Shown here: piece after piece, positions 1 through 7,783 of the stretch | Numbering within the stretch: position 1 is the stretch's first letter | How the letters are laid out: each line of letters opens with the position of its first letter | Assembly (NCBI GenBank): GCA_023254955.1 | Contig: JALRKC010000010.1 | Span: 1-15,804 of the forward strand | Direction of reading: 5' to 3' | DNA: 15,804 nt | Source of the DNA: Candidatus Nanopelagicales bacterium | Lineage (GTDB): Bacteria; Actinomycetota; Actinomycetes; S36-B12; UBA5976 | Notes under the pieces: generated by a model | What the model was told of the DNA's origin: nothing | The model's database searches: none | Seen by the model: the letters and a program-made list of their open reading frames with translations, nothing else | Translations under genes and position numbers: made by a program

Positions 1-1
1 T

Positions 2-379
2 GTCTTGTTCTTGGTTGTTTTCTGGTGGACGCCACCGCATTACTGGCCGCTTTCAATGCAATATCGAGATGACTATGAGCGATCAAAAGTTCCCATGTTG
101 CCAGTGGTAGCTCCAACTAAAACGGTAGTAAAAAATATCGTCATCTATTCATGGATTATGGCATTAACTAGCATGGTACTCCCGCTAGTTTCAGAAGTTG
201 GCTGGATATATTTAATAATTGCTGGTTTAGCCAATTTAATTTTTTTATACCAAGCCCACGCACTGCAATATCGGGCACTGGGCAATCTACCCACAAAGCC
301 AATGCGATTGTTTAACTACTCGATTACCTATTTAGCGCTTATTTTCTTTGCGGTTGGGTTAGATCCTTTAATTGGCTAA
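2..379 (+). CDS. ctaB: Protoheme IX farnesyltransferase (heme O synthase), 3' part
   Basis: Partial gene whose 5' end lies left of the window; the reading frame is open from base 2 to the TAA at 377-379. CtaB/Cox10 is an integral membrane UbiA-superfamily prenyltransferase that adds a farnesyl group to heme b to make heme O, the precursor of heme A for aa3-type oxidases. The visible part starts in the family hallmark F-W-W-T-P-P-H-Y-W, followed by Q-Y-R-D-D-Y and V-P-M-L-P-V-V. Three hydrophobic segments follow (about residues 44-64, 66-88 and 104-122 of the fragment), which is the normal C-terminal end of the family. Its stop overlaps the TTG start of the next gene by 8 nt, suggesting co-transcription. 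Together with ctaA (1203-2093) and SURF1 (10401-11126) it makes a heme A / cytochrome oxidase assembly set in this window. The family call is secure. Confidence 0.95.
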   Translation, partial: VLFLVVFWWTPPHYWPLSMQYRDDYERSKVPMLPVVAPTKTVVKNIVIYSWIMALTSMVLPLVSEVGWIYLIIAGLANLIFLYQAHALQYRALGNLPTKPMRLFNYSITYLALIFFAVGLDPLIG

Positions 380-1238
380 AAAACGCATCGCGTATGTCAG
401 CGCAGAACTAAACAAAGAGGATCCTGACCCGGATTTTGATTGGCCGATTTTTAAGCAGGCTTGTGAAGATTTGCCGCTTGATTTGCGGTTAGTTAATTGG
501 GATGACGCTTCTGTTGACTGGTCAGAATTTGACCTAGCGGTTGTGCGTTCACCCTGGAATTACAGTAATCAGCGTGAAAAGTTTGTTTCTTGGGCTTATC
601 GAACTGAGAAGTTAACTAATCTCCAAAATCCAGCCAAAGTAATCGAAGCCAATACCGACAAGCGTTACTTACTTGAATTAGCAAAGGTTGTGCCCATAAT
701 CCCTACTTTCTTTATCAAACAGGGTCAAGATGCAACACTAAAAATAAATGAGTTGTTTAACCAAAACCAAGCTTTAGCGATTAAACCAAGTGTTGGCGCG
801 GGTGCTTCTTTGGCTTCCCGGGTGACTAACCCTTTAGCAGCAAAAGCCGCCATTGACAGAATTTTGCAGGCAGGGTTTGTCGCAATGGTTCAGCCATACT
901 TTGAAGAAGTTGATACCGCTGGGGAAGTAGCAGTAGTTCTTGTCGGTGGTGAGATTTCCCACGCGGTAAGAAAGGTTCCAGCTTTAACAGTTGGGGGACA
1001 TGGAGACCCGCAAGAAATAGTCGAGGTGACTGAGCAAATGCGGGATTTTGTTCAAAAGGTTTCTAGTCAAGTGAGCAATTTCAATGAACTGCTTTATGCC
1101 AGAGTAGATGTTGTTCCAACGAAGTCGGGCTTGGTTTTGATGGAGTTGGAAATGACTGAACCTACGTTATTTTTTGAACAGCGTCCGCACGCAGCAAATC
1201 TCTTAGCCAAGAAGGTTCTTGGATTGCTCTCTGGTTGA
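372..1238 (+). CDS. ATP-grasp domain ligase, DcsG-like (substrate unknown)
   Basis: A 288-residue soluble protein of the glutathione-synthetase-like ATP-grasp fold. An N-terminal pre-ATP-grasp region carries W-D-D-x3-V-D-W (residues 43-50) and V-V-R-S-P-W-N-Y (57-64). The ATP-grasp core has the nucleotide lysine in A-I-K-P-S-V-G-A-G (K138), then R244-V-D246 and E258-L-E260 for metal and phosphate handling. This arrangement is shared with actinobacterial ATP-grasp proteins related to DcsG, the O-ureido-serine cyclo-ligase of D-cycloserine synthesis. The substrate here cannot be deduced, and no cycloserine genes are nearby. These enzymes join a carboxylate to an amine or other nucleophile through an acyl phosphate. 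The start is TTG at 372, which overlaps the ctaB stop by 8 nt; no better start is apparent. The 3' end overlaps ctaA tail to tail by 36 nt and contains a terminator-like hairpin. Confidence 0.8.
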   Translation: MAKKRIAYVSAELNKEDPDPDFDWPIFKQACEDLPLDLRLVNWDDASVDWSEFDLAVVRSPWNYSNQREKFVSWAYRTEKLTNLQNPAKVIEANTDKRYLLELAKVVPIIPTFFIKQGQDATLKINELFNQNQALAIKPSVGAGASLASRVTNPLAAKAAIDRILQAGFVAMVQPYFEEVDTAGEVAVVLVGGEISHAVRKVPALTVGGHGDPQEIVEVTEQMRDFVQKVSSQVSNFNELLYARVDVVPTKSGLVLMELEMTEPTLFFEQRPHAANLLAKKVLGLLSG

Positions 1239-2093
1239 GAGAAGCATTTTTACCAGAAAAACCCAAAGAAGTACGGCTAGCGCTACATGCACTGCTACTA
1301 GCGCCCAAGGAAGCCCGGTAAACCATTGGCTGTAACCCACTATCGCTTGGGCTGTAGCAATACCGATTACAAAGTTCAGATTTTTAGAAAGTGATGATTT
1401 TATCTTCATAACTTTTAGTAAGACAAATGATCCGATGAGCAAGCCGACAAATAACCAAACGGCATCTGCATGGAGCCAAGCCATGCTCCTCACATCAAGG
1501 TTAAATCTGGCGGCTTCTGTGTCTCCTGAATGTGGGCCGCTACCGGTGGTAATCGTGCCTAGAATAATTACGATCAAACCAACACCAAAGGCACTTTGAA
1601 TCAGATAGTGTGCTGTGCCAGCTAAATCGGCAAACTTTTGAGTTTTCTTGGGGTTTTGAGCTTTCCAAATGAACCCTACCGCTAACGCAACTAAAACTAT
1701 TGAGATAAGAAAATGTGCCATTACCGTAAATGGATTTAAGCTGGTAAGAACCGTGATGCCGCCTAGTACCGCCTGGAATATCGTTCCCAGCAAAGGTGCA
1801 GCTGAGAGAAATAAAAGTAATTTGTTTTTCTTAAATTTTTTAATTCCATAAATTAAAACCATGATCGCGATTGCTGCTAAAACAAACGTTAAAAGTCGGT
1901 TGCCAAATTCAATCCACTTATGAAATCCCTCCGCTTGGCTCGGAGTAGGGGTATAGGAGCCTGGAGCACATTGGGGCCAAGTAGGGCAGCCGAGTCCTGA
2001 GCCAGTGAGGCGAACTACTGCACCGGTAACGATGATCCCGGATTGGGCAAGCAAATTTGCATATAAAAGTCTTAAGCCAAATTTTGAGATCAC
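1203..2093 (-). CDS. ctaA: Heme A synthase (COX15/CtaA)
   Basis: Polytopic membrane enzyme that oxidises the C8 methyl of heme O to the formyl of heme A for aa3-type oxidase. With a GTG start at 2093 the protein has 296 residues. Eight hydrophobic segments fall in two four-helix halves. The expected heme ligands are present: H58 (with E55 three residues before), H127, H208 and H269. An extracytoplasmic cysteine pair, C36-P-T-W-P-Q-C42, follows T-G-S-G-L-G, as in CtaA forms that use a loop disulfide. An in-frame ATG at 2177 would add 28 residues with no resemblance to the family and would leave only 7 nt before sufR. The GTG is preferred because homologues begin near this point and a TANNNT box lies 7 nt upstream. 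The gene is divergent from sufR and convergent with the ATP-grasp gene. The function is secure; the start is moderately so. Confidence 0.9.
   Translation of the reverse strand: MISKFGLRLLYANLLAQSGIIVTGAVVRLTGSGLGCPTWPQCAPGSYTPTPSQAEGFHKWIEFGNRLLTFVLAAIAIMVLIYGIKKFKKNKLLLFLSAAPLLGTIFQAVLGGITVLTSLNPFTVMAHFLISIVLVALAVGFIWKAQNPKKTQKFADLAGTAHYLIQSAFGVGLIVIILGTITTGSGPHSGDTEAARFNLDVRSMAWLHADAVWLFVGLLIGSFVLLKVMKIKSSLSKNLNFVIGIATAQAIVGYSQWFTGLPWALVAVHVALAVLLWVFLVKMLLSTREQSKNLLG
1225..1251 (+). terminator. Rho-independent terminator for ctaB / ATP-grasp transcript
   Basis: TGCTCTCT (1225-1232) pairs with AGAGA-A-GCA (1238-1246, one bulged A) around a GGTTG loop, followed directly by five T residues (1247-1251). 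The T run lies only on the + side, so it would end transcription of the ctaB/ATP-grasp unit. It includes the ATP-grasp stop codon (1236-1238) and lies inside the 3' coding end of ctaA on the opposite strand. This is read from sequence only; folding energy was not calculated. Confidence 0.6.
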
Positions 2094-2100
2094 AAAATAA

Positions 2101-2106
2101 AGCCTA
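2101..2106 (-). promoter_or_regulatory. ctaA: Candidate -10 box for a leaderless ctaA mRNA
   Basis: On the minus strand TAGGCT (TANNNT) is followed by exactly 7 nt and then the GTG at 2093, the geometry expected for a transcript beginning at the start codon. No Shine-Dalgarno and no convincing -35 hexamer are visible. The box overlaps the small palindrome at 2105-2116. This is inference from sequence alone. Confidence 0.4.
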
Positions 2107-2116
2107 CTGGTCAGTA
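2105..2116. promoter_or_regulatory. Small palindrome, possible operator (ctaA side)
   Basis: TACTG-GT-CAGTA is a perfect inverted repeat with 5-bp arms and a 2-nt centre. It overlaps the candidate ctaA -10 box. In the compact ctaA/sufR divergent spacer it is a plausible protein-binding site, with SufR the obvious candidate, but the sequence does not identify the protein. Confidence 0.3.
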
Positions 2117-2119
2117 TTT

Positions 2120-2147
2120 TTTTGGCATTGTTTCGCTGAGGCCAAAA
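2120..2147. promoter_or_regulatory. Inverted repeat in the ctaA/sufR spacer, possible SufR operator
   Basis: TTTTGGC (2120-2126) and GCCAAAA (2141-2147) form a perfect 7-bp inverted repeat separated by 14 nt. It sits in the middle of the 91-nt divergent spacer, about 38 nt upstream of the sufR start. SufR proteins are dimeric repressors of their own suf operon and bind inverted repeats near their promoter, so position and symmetry fit an operator. The arms do not clearly match a SufR box I remember, so assignment to SufR is inference. Confidence 0.35.
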
Positions 2148-2171
2148 GATGCGCCAGTGAGAGGAATTAGT

Positions 2172-2177
2172 TAACAT
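2172..2177 (+). promoter_or_regulatory. sufR: Candidate -10 box for a leaderless sufR-suf operon mRNA
   Basis: TAACAT (TANNNT) is followed by exactly 7 nt and then the ATG at 2185. No Shine-Dalgarno precedes this ATG, and no -35 hexamer is evident. The arrangement suggests that the suf operon transcript starts at or near the sufR start codon. Confidence 0.4.
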
Positions 2178-2184
2178 TGGGGTT

Positions 2185-2871
2185 ATGGAAATAATGACCG
2201 AAACCCGCGAAAGGGTTGCCCGGCAAATTCTGACCGATGGCCCAATCTCCGCCTCGGCTTTGGCGAACCGTTTTAAGGTGAGCGATGTAGCAATGCGCCG
2301 ATTGCTTGATGCTTTAGAAGCAGCTGAATTAATTCGTGGTCATGAAGAAGCTCCTTTTGGCCCGGCAAAACCAAAAGGAAGAGGACGGCCTGCTCGAGTT
2401 TTTTCTATTACTGAAAAGGGTAGAAACTATTTTGAATCGGCTTACGACAAAATTGCCAATGATGCCGTTGATTACATCAATGAAATATCCGGAAAGCAAG
2501 GCATTAAGGAATTTGCCAAAAGACGCAGCATAAAATTAGCTCAAAAATTTTCAGTTTTTATCAAAGATAAAGATCCGCTTGAGAGAAAAGTATTGGCGCT
2601 AAAAGAGCAATTGACTCGTGAAGGATATCTTGCTTCTGTTCAAGAAGAGATGGGTCCAACGCAAACTCTCTTACTCTGTCAGCATCATTGCCCAATTGGG
2701 CATGTGGCAACCGAGCATCCTGAATTCTGTGAGGCAGAAACTAAAATGTTTTCTGACCTACTGGGTGTCAATGTGACTCGGTTAAGCACCATGGCAACCG
2801 GGGGCGAAGTCTGCACCTCGTTAGTAAGTAAACAAACCAGCAAAGCGCAAAAACTTGCGCAAAAAAAGTAA
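2185..2871 (+). CDS. sufR: SufR-type iron-sulfur-responsive transcriptional repressor
   Basis: A 228-residue regulator with an N-terminal winged helix-turn-helix (about residues 8-80: a helix pair around I-S-A-S-A-L-A-N-R-F-K-V-S, and a wing containing G-R-G-R-P-A-R-V-F). A central helical region follows, then a C-terminal cysteine domain. C169, C182 and C210, spaced C-x12-C-x27-C, match the cluster-ligand spacing known for SufR proteins including the mycobacterial one; C165 is an extra cysteine just before. In this family the [4Fe-4S] or [2Fe-2S] holo-form binds DNA and represses suf; cluster loss under iron limitation or oxidative stress derepresses it. It is the first gene of the suf operon, 9 nt before sufB. 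An alternative ATG lies at 2194; 2185 is preferred because of the TANNNT-7-ATG geometry. The family call is strong. Confidence 0.9.
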   Translation: MEIMTETRERVARQILTDGPISASALANRFKVSDVAMRRLLDALEAAELIRGHEEAPFGPAKPKGRGRPARVFSITEKGRNYFESAYDKIANDAVDYINEISGKQGIKEFAKRRSIKLAQKFSVFIKDKDPLERKVLALKEQLTREGYLASVQEEMGPTQTLLLCQHHCPIGHVATEHPEFCEAETKMFSDLLGVNVTRLSTMATGGEVCTSLVSKQTSKAQKLAQKK

Positions 2872-2880
2872 GGAACACCT

Positions 2881-4290
2881 ATGACAGTAGCTCGCCCAGA
2901 ACTAGAAGGTCTTGGCAATTACGAATATGGCTGGCACGATGTTGATCCAGCTGGTGAAAGCGCAAAGCGTGGACTAAATGAAGCAGTTGTTCGCGACATC
3001 AGCGCTAAAAAGAATGAACCAGCTTGGATGTTGGAAAGGCGACTAAAGGGTCTAGAGCTTTTTGGTAAAAAGCCATTGCCTAATTGGGGAGCGGACCTTA
3101 CCGGAATTGATTTTGACAATATTAAGTACTTTGTGCGTTCGACTGAGAAACAAGCTACTTCTTGGGATGAGCTTCCGGATGAAATTAAAAATACTTATGA
3201 TCGCTTGGGAATTCCTGAAGCTGAGAAGCAAAGATTAATTGCTGGTGTTGCTGCTCAGTATGAATCTGAAGTGGTGTACCACAAAATTAGAGAAGATCTT
3301 GAAGAACAAGGCGTGATCTTTTTAGATACCGACACCGGTTTGAGAGAGCATGAGGACATTTTCAAAGAGTACTTCGGCTCGGTAATTCCGGTCGGTGACA
3401 ACAAATTTGCCGCCTTAAACACAGCGGTTTGGTCAGGTGGCTCATTCGTCTATGTGCCAAAGGGAGTCCATGTAGAGATTCCACTTCAGGCGTACTTTCG
3501 CATTAACACTGAAAACATGGGACAGTTCGAAAGAACCTTGATCATCGTTGATGAGGATGCCTATGTGCACTATGTAGAAGGTTGCACTGCGCCTATTTAC
3601 TCGTCAGATTCGCTGCATAGTGCGGTTGTTGAAATTATTGTGAAGAAAGGTGGGCGTTGCCGCTACACCACAATTCAAAACTGGTCTAACAATGTTTACA
3701 ACTTGGTTACTAAACGAGCGGTAGCTCACGAAGGTGCCACCATGGAATGGATCGATGGAAATATTGGTTCCAAAGTAACTATGAAGTACCCGGCAGTTTG
3801 GTTGACTGGCGAACACGCCAAAGGTGAAACCTTGTCGGTAGCTTTTGCTGGAGCAGGACAGCATCAAGATGCGGGAGCCAAAATGGTTCACGCCGCACCA
3901 AACACCTCTTCGGCGATCATTTCAAAGTCTGTTGCCCGGGCTGGTGGCCGCACCTCGTATCGCGGCTTAATTCAGGTTGACGAAGGTGCCTTCAATGCCA
4001 AAACCACAGTTAAGTGCGATGCCTTGTTAGTAGATGACAATTCTCGTTCAGACACCTATCCCTATATTGATTGTCGCGAAGATGATGTCTCGATGGGTCA
4101 CGAAGCAACGGTATCTAAAGTCTCAGAGGATCAACTCTTTTACCTAATGCAAAGAGGAATGAATGAAGACGAGGCGATGGCAATGATTGTGCGTGGATTC
4201 GTAGAACCAATTGCCCGAGAGCTTCCTATGGAGTACGCAATAGAGCTAAATCGCTTAATCGAATTACAAATGGAAGGATCGGTTGGATGA
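2881..4290 (+). CDS. sufB: Fe-S cluster assembly scaffold protein SufB
   Basis: A 469-residue beta-helix scaffold subunit of the cytosolic SufBC2D complex, on which the nascent Fe-S cluster is built. The N-terminal helical region (about 1-150) is followed by the SufBD core. Counting from the C-terminus, C379 (in V-K-C-D-A) and E408 (in G-H-E-A-T) align with the E. coli residues Cys405 and Glu434 implicated in sulfur acceptance and cluster building. The ending [10 protein letters not shown] to E-G-S-V-G is typical. The protein is continuous with no intein, unlike the intein-bearing SufB of Mycobacterium tuberculosis. The ATG at 2881 has an AGGA (2871-2874) at 6-nt spacing. Its stop shares an ATGA overlap with sufD, implying translational coupling. 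Confidence 0.97.
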   Translation: MTVARPELEGLGNYEYGWHDVDPAGESAKRGLNEAVVRDISAKKNEPAWMLERRLKGLELFGKKPLPNWGADLTGIDFDNIKYFVRSTEKQATSWDELPDEIKNTYDRLGIPEAEKQRLIAGVAAQYESEVVYHKIREDLEEQGVIFLDTDTGLREHEDIFKEYFGSVIPVGDNKFAALNTAVWSGGSFVYVPKGVHVEIPLQAYFRINTENMGQFERTLIIVDEDAYVHYVEGCTAPIYSSDSLHSAVVEIIVKKGGRCRYTTIQNWSNNVYNLVTKRAVAHEGATMEWIDGNIGSKVTMKYPAVWLTGEHAKGETLSVAFAGAGQHQDAGAKMVHAAPNTSSAIISKSVARAGGRTSYRGLIQVDEGAFNAKTTVKCDALLVDDNSRSDTYPYIDCREDDVSMGHEATVSKVSEDQLFYLMQRGMNEDEAMAMIVRGFVEPIARELPMEYAIELNRLIELQMEGSVG

Positions 4291-5435
4291 GCGCCGGTTT
4301 AGTAGAAAGAGAAATCTTAGTAAAAAATCTCGACGCCAGACCTGATCGAATTCTTTCTCGCAATGCTAGTGACTTTTCTATCCCAACCGGTAGAGAAGAA
4401 GAATGGCGTTATGCACCATTAGCAAGATTCGGAGGTTTGACGACTGATGCTGCTCCTGATGCAAAAATTCAGTTCGTAGCGCGTCATGAATCAGCAGTTA
4501 TCTCACGCGAATTAACTCGAGAAGATGAGACAACCTTTAAATCATTAGATCGAATTGGTGCCCGCGCAATCGAAAATTGGCAAACGGGAATTCTGATTGA
4601 AATTCCTGCAAATGCTGAAATTGCTAGCCCTATTTACCTGGACGTTACTACTGAAAAAGGTCTAGCTTTCGGTCATATCGTGATTAGAGCTCGCGAGAAT
4701 TCAAAAGCGACTTTAGTAATTCAATACAAAGGCACAGGTCACGCTGCGGTCACTTTGGAGACACAAGCTGCCAGTGGAGCCCAGTTGGATTTGATTTCAC
4801 TTTTTGATTCATCTCGCGATGCTGCTTTGGTAAGTGAGCACGAATTAAATATTGGAAAAGATGCTTTAGTTCGTTCCTTGGCAGTTCAACTAGGCGGGGA
4901 TGTAATTCGCTACACCCCAAGAGCTAATTTCACTCAAGACCACGGGCAGGTAGAAATTTATGGTGGTTTTTTAGCAACTAATGGTCAATACATTGAAAAT
5001 CGGGTGTTGGTTGATCATAACCAGTCAGACTGCGTTAGCAATGTTTTGTTTCGCGGCGGCGGTCATGGCGACAAATCACACACCGTTTGGGTGGGGGATG
5101 TTTTGATTCGCGAGCACGCCACCGGAACAGATACCTATGAAATGAATCGCAACCTTCTGCTAGATGATGGCGCGAGAGCAGATTCTGTTCCAAATCTAGA
5201 GATAGAAACTGGCGACATTTTGCGTGCAGGTCACGCTAGCGTTACTGGGCGACTAGATGACGACCAACTCTTCTATATTCAAAGTCGCGGAATCGATGCG
5301 GTTACCGCAAGAAGATTGGTTATCGAAGGGTTTTTTGCTGACATGTTTGGTGAATTTAAGAATCCTGAGGTTTCTGCATTGCTTGCCGAGCGCTTAGAGG
5401 AAACCATCTCTATGGCATTAAAGGAGCAAGCATGA
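4287..5435 (+). CDS. sufD: Fe-S cluster assembly protein SufD
   Basis: A 382-residue paralogue and partner of SufB in the SufBC2D complex; known to help iron entry and to form the heterodimer interface where the cluster assembles. The N-terminus has the SufD-type E-E-E-W-R-Y (residues 37-42), followed by the beta-helix core. The C-terminal motif A-G-H-A-S-V-T-G-R with [10 protein letters not shown] supplies H316, which corresponds to the functionally important SufD histidine. The actinobacterial form E-I-E-T-G-D precedes it. The ATG lies in an ATGA overlap with the sufB stop, and its own stop overlaps the next start in the same way. Loss of the cluster cysteine compared with SufB is normal for SufD. 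Confidence 0.95.
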   Translation: MSAGLVEREILVKNLDARPDRILSRNASDFSIPTGREEEWRYAPLARFGGLTTDAAPDAKIQFVARHESAVISRELTREDETTFKSLDRIGARAIENWQTGILIEIPANAEIASPIYLDVTTEKGLAFGHIVIRARENSKATLVIQYKGTGHAAVTLETQAASGAQLDLISLFDSSRDAALVSEHELNIGKDALVRSLAVQLGGDVIRYTPRANFTQDHGQVEIYGGFLATNGQYIENRVLVDHNQSDCVSNVLFRGGGHGDKSHTVWVGDVLIREHATGTDTYEMNRNLLLDDGARADSVPNLEIETGDILRAGHASVTGRLDDDQLFYIQSRGIDAVTARRLVIEGFFADMFGEFKNPEVSALLAERLEETISMALKEQA

Positions 5436-5749
5436 GCTGGGCCGAGGTAACAAAGTTAGCTGATTTGCCGATAAATACTGCCAAAAAAGTAGAAGTTAAT
5501 GGCGAAGAAGTCTGCTTAGTGCGCAATCAAAACGGAGTCTTTGCGGTGGCTGATGCCTGCACTCACGGGGCAGCTTCTTTAGCAGAAGGAACAGTAACCG
5601 ATAAAGGAATAGAATGCTGGCTTCACGGCGCAGTATTCGATCTAGAAACAGGCGAGCCACAAAATCCGCCGGCTTCTACGGCAGTTGAAGTTTTTGAAGT
5701 AAAAGTAAATGGAGATGGTGACGATGCCGTTGTCTCGGTATCGGTCTGA
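5432..5749 (+). CDS. Rieske-type [2Fe-2S] ferredoxin in the suf operon
   Basis: A 105-residue soluble Rieske ferredoxin. The two ligand pairs are C43-T-H45 and C62-x2-H65, in the order A-C-T-H-G and C-W-L-H-G-A-V-F-D, as in non-heme-iron dioxygenase ferredoxins (NirD/HcaC-like). No signal peptide or membrane anchor is visible, so it is cytosolic. Its place between sufD and sufC is a recurring arrangement in actinobacteria. It has been suggested to be an electron donor or accessory protein for cluster assembly, but its partner is not established; automatic labels such as phenylpropionate dioxygenase ferredoxin are probably wrong because no dioxygenase is nearby. The start is in an ATGA overlap with sufD. 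Confidence 0.9.
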   Translation: MSWAEVTKLADLPINTAKKVEVNGEEVCLVRNQNGVFAVADACTHGAASLAEGTVTDKGIECWLHGAVFDLETGEPQNPPASTAVEVFEVKVNGDGDDAVVSVSV

Positions 5750-5759
5750 AAGGTAAAAA

Positions 5760-6524
5760 ATGAGTGAATTAGTAATAAAGGGCTTAAAAGTTTCTGTAGA
5801 AACCGATGAAGCGCGCAAAGAAATTTTGCGAGGAGTTGATTTAACTATCAACTCTGGCGAAGTGCACGCAATTATGGGGCCAAATGGTTCTGGCAAATCA
5901 ACTTTGGCTTATGCGGTTGCGGGTCATCCGAAGTATCAAATCGATGAAGGCGAAATAACTCTAGATGGCGAAGACGTCTTAGAAATGAGTGTGGATGAAA
6001 GAGCTCGCGCCGGTTTGTTTCTTGCTATGCAGTATCCAGTTGAAATACCTGGCGTAACTGTAAGTAATTTCTTAAGAACCAGTATCACGGCAGTTCGTGG
6101 CGAGGCGCCAAAGCTACGTGACTGGATGAAAGAAATGAACAGCGCGATGAGTGAGATCGGAATGGATCCACAATTTTCAGAACGCAATGTCAATGAGGGA
6201 TTCTCTGGTGGCGAAAAGAAACGTCATGAGATTCTGCAATTGGAACTGCTAAAACCAAAGATCGCGGTATTAGATGAAACAGATTCTGGATTAGATGTGG
6301 ACGCTTTAAGAATTGTTTCTGAAGGAATCAACCGTACCGTGGAGCGAAATAACACTGGCGTACTGTTAATTACCCACTACACCAGAATTTTGCGTTACGT
6401 AAAGCCAGATAAGGTCAGCGTGTTTGTTGATGGCAAAGTCGTTGAAACCGGAGGCCAAGAGTTAGCAGAAGAATTAGAAGCAAATGGATATGTGAAATTC
6501 ACTAAGGCAGCCGCCTCAGTATGA
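5760..6524 (+). CDS. sufC: Fe-S assembly ATPase SufC
   Basis: A 254-residue ABC-type ATPase that drives conformational change of the SufB-SufD scaffold; it is cytosolic and not a transporter. Walker A is G-P-N-G-S-G-K-S-T with K46, the Q-loop is M-Q91-Y-P, the signature is F-S-G-G-E-K-K-R (148-155), Walker B is V-L-D172-E173-T-D-S-G-L-D, and the switch histidine is H206 (I-T-H-Y-T-R-I-L). The T-D-S-G-L-D form after Walker B is characteristic of SufC rather than importers. The ATG at 5760 follows an AAGG at a good distance (tgAAAGGtaaaaa). The gene is 10 nt after the Rieske stop, and its stop overlaps sufS by ATGA. Confidence 0.97.
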   Translation: MSELVIKGLKVSVETDEARKEILRGVDLTINSGEVHAIMGPNGSGKSTLAYAVAGHPKYQIDEGEITLDGEDVLEMSVDERARAGLFLAMQYPVEIPGVTVSNFLRTSITAVRGEAPKLRDWMKEMNSAMSEIGMDPQFSERNVNEGFSGGEKKRHEILQLELLKPKIAVLDETDSGLDVDALRIVSEGINRTVERNNTGVLLITHYTRILRYVKPDKVSVFVDGKVVETGGQELAEELEANGYVKFTKAAASV

Positions 6525-7783
6525 GTTTAGTTTCACAGAAAGTCGCGCTGGATGTGATGAGCATCCGGCGTGACTTTCCTATTTTGCAGGTAAAAGTGCG
6601 AAATGAAAAACCATTAATTTACTTAGATAGTGCTGCAACTAGTCAAAAACCCGAACAGGTAATAACTGCCGAAGCAAATTTTTATAGAGAATTGAACTCA
6701 GGGGTGCACCGTGGGGCGCACTACCTTTCAGAATTAGCAACTGATGCCTATGAGCATGCTCGGGCACGAGTAGCGGGTTTCGTGGGGGCGAAGCCTGAAG
6801 AATTAGTAATAACCAAAAACGCTACCGAGTCATTGAATTTATTGGCTTATGCCTTTAGCAATCAAAATAGTCCATTGCTTTTAAAAGCCGGTGATGAAAT
6901 TTTGGTCACTGAAATGGAGCATCACGCTAATTTGGTGCCATGGCAACAAGTTGCCGAAAAGACTGGAGCCACTTTGCGGTGGATCCCGATAACAGAATCT
7001 GGTGAGCTCTCTTACGAAAGTGTCGAACAGCTAATAACCGAAAAAACAAAAGTAGTTTCAGTAACGCAAATGAGTAATGTGCTTGGAACAATCAATGATT
7101 TAGATTTCTTGGCAAAACGGGCGCGGGCAGTGGGTGCCAAATTCTTTGTAGATGCCTGCCAGTCAGTGCCGCACATGAAAATTGATTTTGCAAAAATGAA
7201 CGCCGATGCCATTGCCTTTAGCGCGCATAAGATGCTCGGTCCACTTGGCATCGGGGTGTTGATAGCGCGTGAAGAATTACTGGATCAAATGCCGCCATTT
7301 TTAACCGGTGGCTCCATGATTGAAACTGTGGCAATTGATAGGTCCACATTTGCCAAAGCGCCAAAAAAGTTCGAAGCGGGCACACCTAACGCTGCTGGAA
7401 TCGTGGCAACAGCTGCTGCTGTTAATTACCTCGAGAATATTGGTATGGAGCAAATTCGTGAACACGAAAAGGAATTAACCGATTACTTATTGAAAGGTTT
7501 GGCGCAAATTTCTTCAGTGAAGGTCTTCGCAGCAGAGGTCGCGCAACGAGGTAGTGCAGTGTCATTTGCTGTTGATCAAGTTCATCCACATGATGTGGGG
7601 CAAGTGCTAGATGATGACGGTATCGCAATAAGAGTTGGGCATCATTGCGCATGGCCATTAATGAAAAAACTCAATGTGCATGCAACTAGCCGTATCAGCA
7701 CTTATCTTTATAACGATAAGCATGAGATAGATAAATTTCTAACTTCTCTAGAGCGAGTAAAAACTTTTTTTGGAGTTAAGTGA
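6521..7783 (+). CDS. sufS: Cysteine desulfurase SufS (group II)
   Basis: A 420-residue PLP enzyme that converts L-cysteine to alanine and a protein-bound persulfide, the sulfur source for the cluster. The Schiff-base lysine is K237 in F-S-A-H-K-M-L-G-P. H134/H135 (M-E-H-H-A-N) stack on or approach PLP, and D211 and Q214 (V-D-A-C-Q-S) contact the cofactor ring. The persulfide cysteine is C376 in R-V-G-H-H-C-A-W-P, in the short, rigid loop typical of group II enzymes that depend on a sulfur acceptor such as SufU. The ATGA overlap with sufC sets the start. An internal ATG (M13, M-S-I-R-R-D-F-P) lies near where many homologues begin and cannot be excluded. Confidence 0.96.
   Translation: MSLVSQKVALDVMSIRRDFPILQVKVRNEKPLIYLDSAATSQKPEQVITAEANFYRELNSGVHRGAHYLSELATDAYEHARARVAGFVGAKPEELVITKNATESLNLLAYAFSNQNSPLLLKAGDEILVTEMEHHANLVPWQQVAEKTGATLRWIPITESGELSYESVEQLITEKTKVVSVTQMSNVLGTINDLDFLAKRARAVGAKFFVDACQSVPHMKIDFAKMNADAIAFSAHKMLGPLGIGVLIAREELLDQMPPFLTGGSMIETVAIDRSTFAKAPKKFEAGTPNAAGIVATAAAVNYLENIGMEQIREHEKELTDYLLKGLAQISSVKVFAAEVAQRGSAVSFAVDQVHPHDVGQVLDDDGIAIRVGHHCAWPLMKKLNVHATSRISTYLYNDKHEIDKFLTSLERVKTFFGVK

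Noticed and set aside
2094..2177. N-terminal extension of ctaA to the ATG at 2177
   Set aside because: The 28 added residues are polar and basic, do not resemble heme A synthase N-termini, and would leave 7 nt for the divergent sufR promoter; the GTG at 2093 fits better.
2881..4290. Intein in SufB, as in some mycobacteria
   Set aside because: The SufB reading frame has normal length (469 residues) with no inserted splicing domain.
5432..5749. Rieske protein as a phenylpropionate dioxygenase ferredoxin
   Set aside because: No dioxygenase oxygenase or reductase genes are nearby, and the position between sufD and sufC is the usual actinobacterial one.
7012..7251. Antisense open frames inside suf genes, fabG/serB and others
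   Set aside because: They lie opposite strongly conserved genes, have no recognisable domains or ribosome-binding sites, and are chance shadows.
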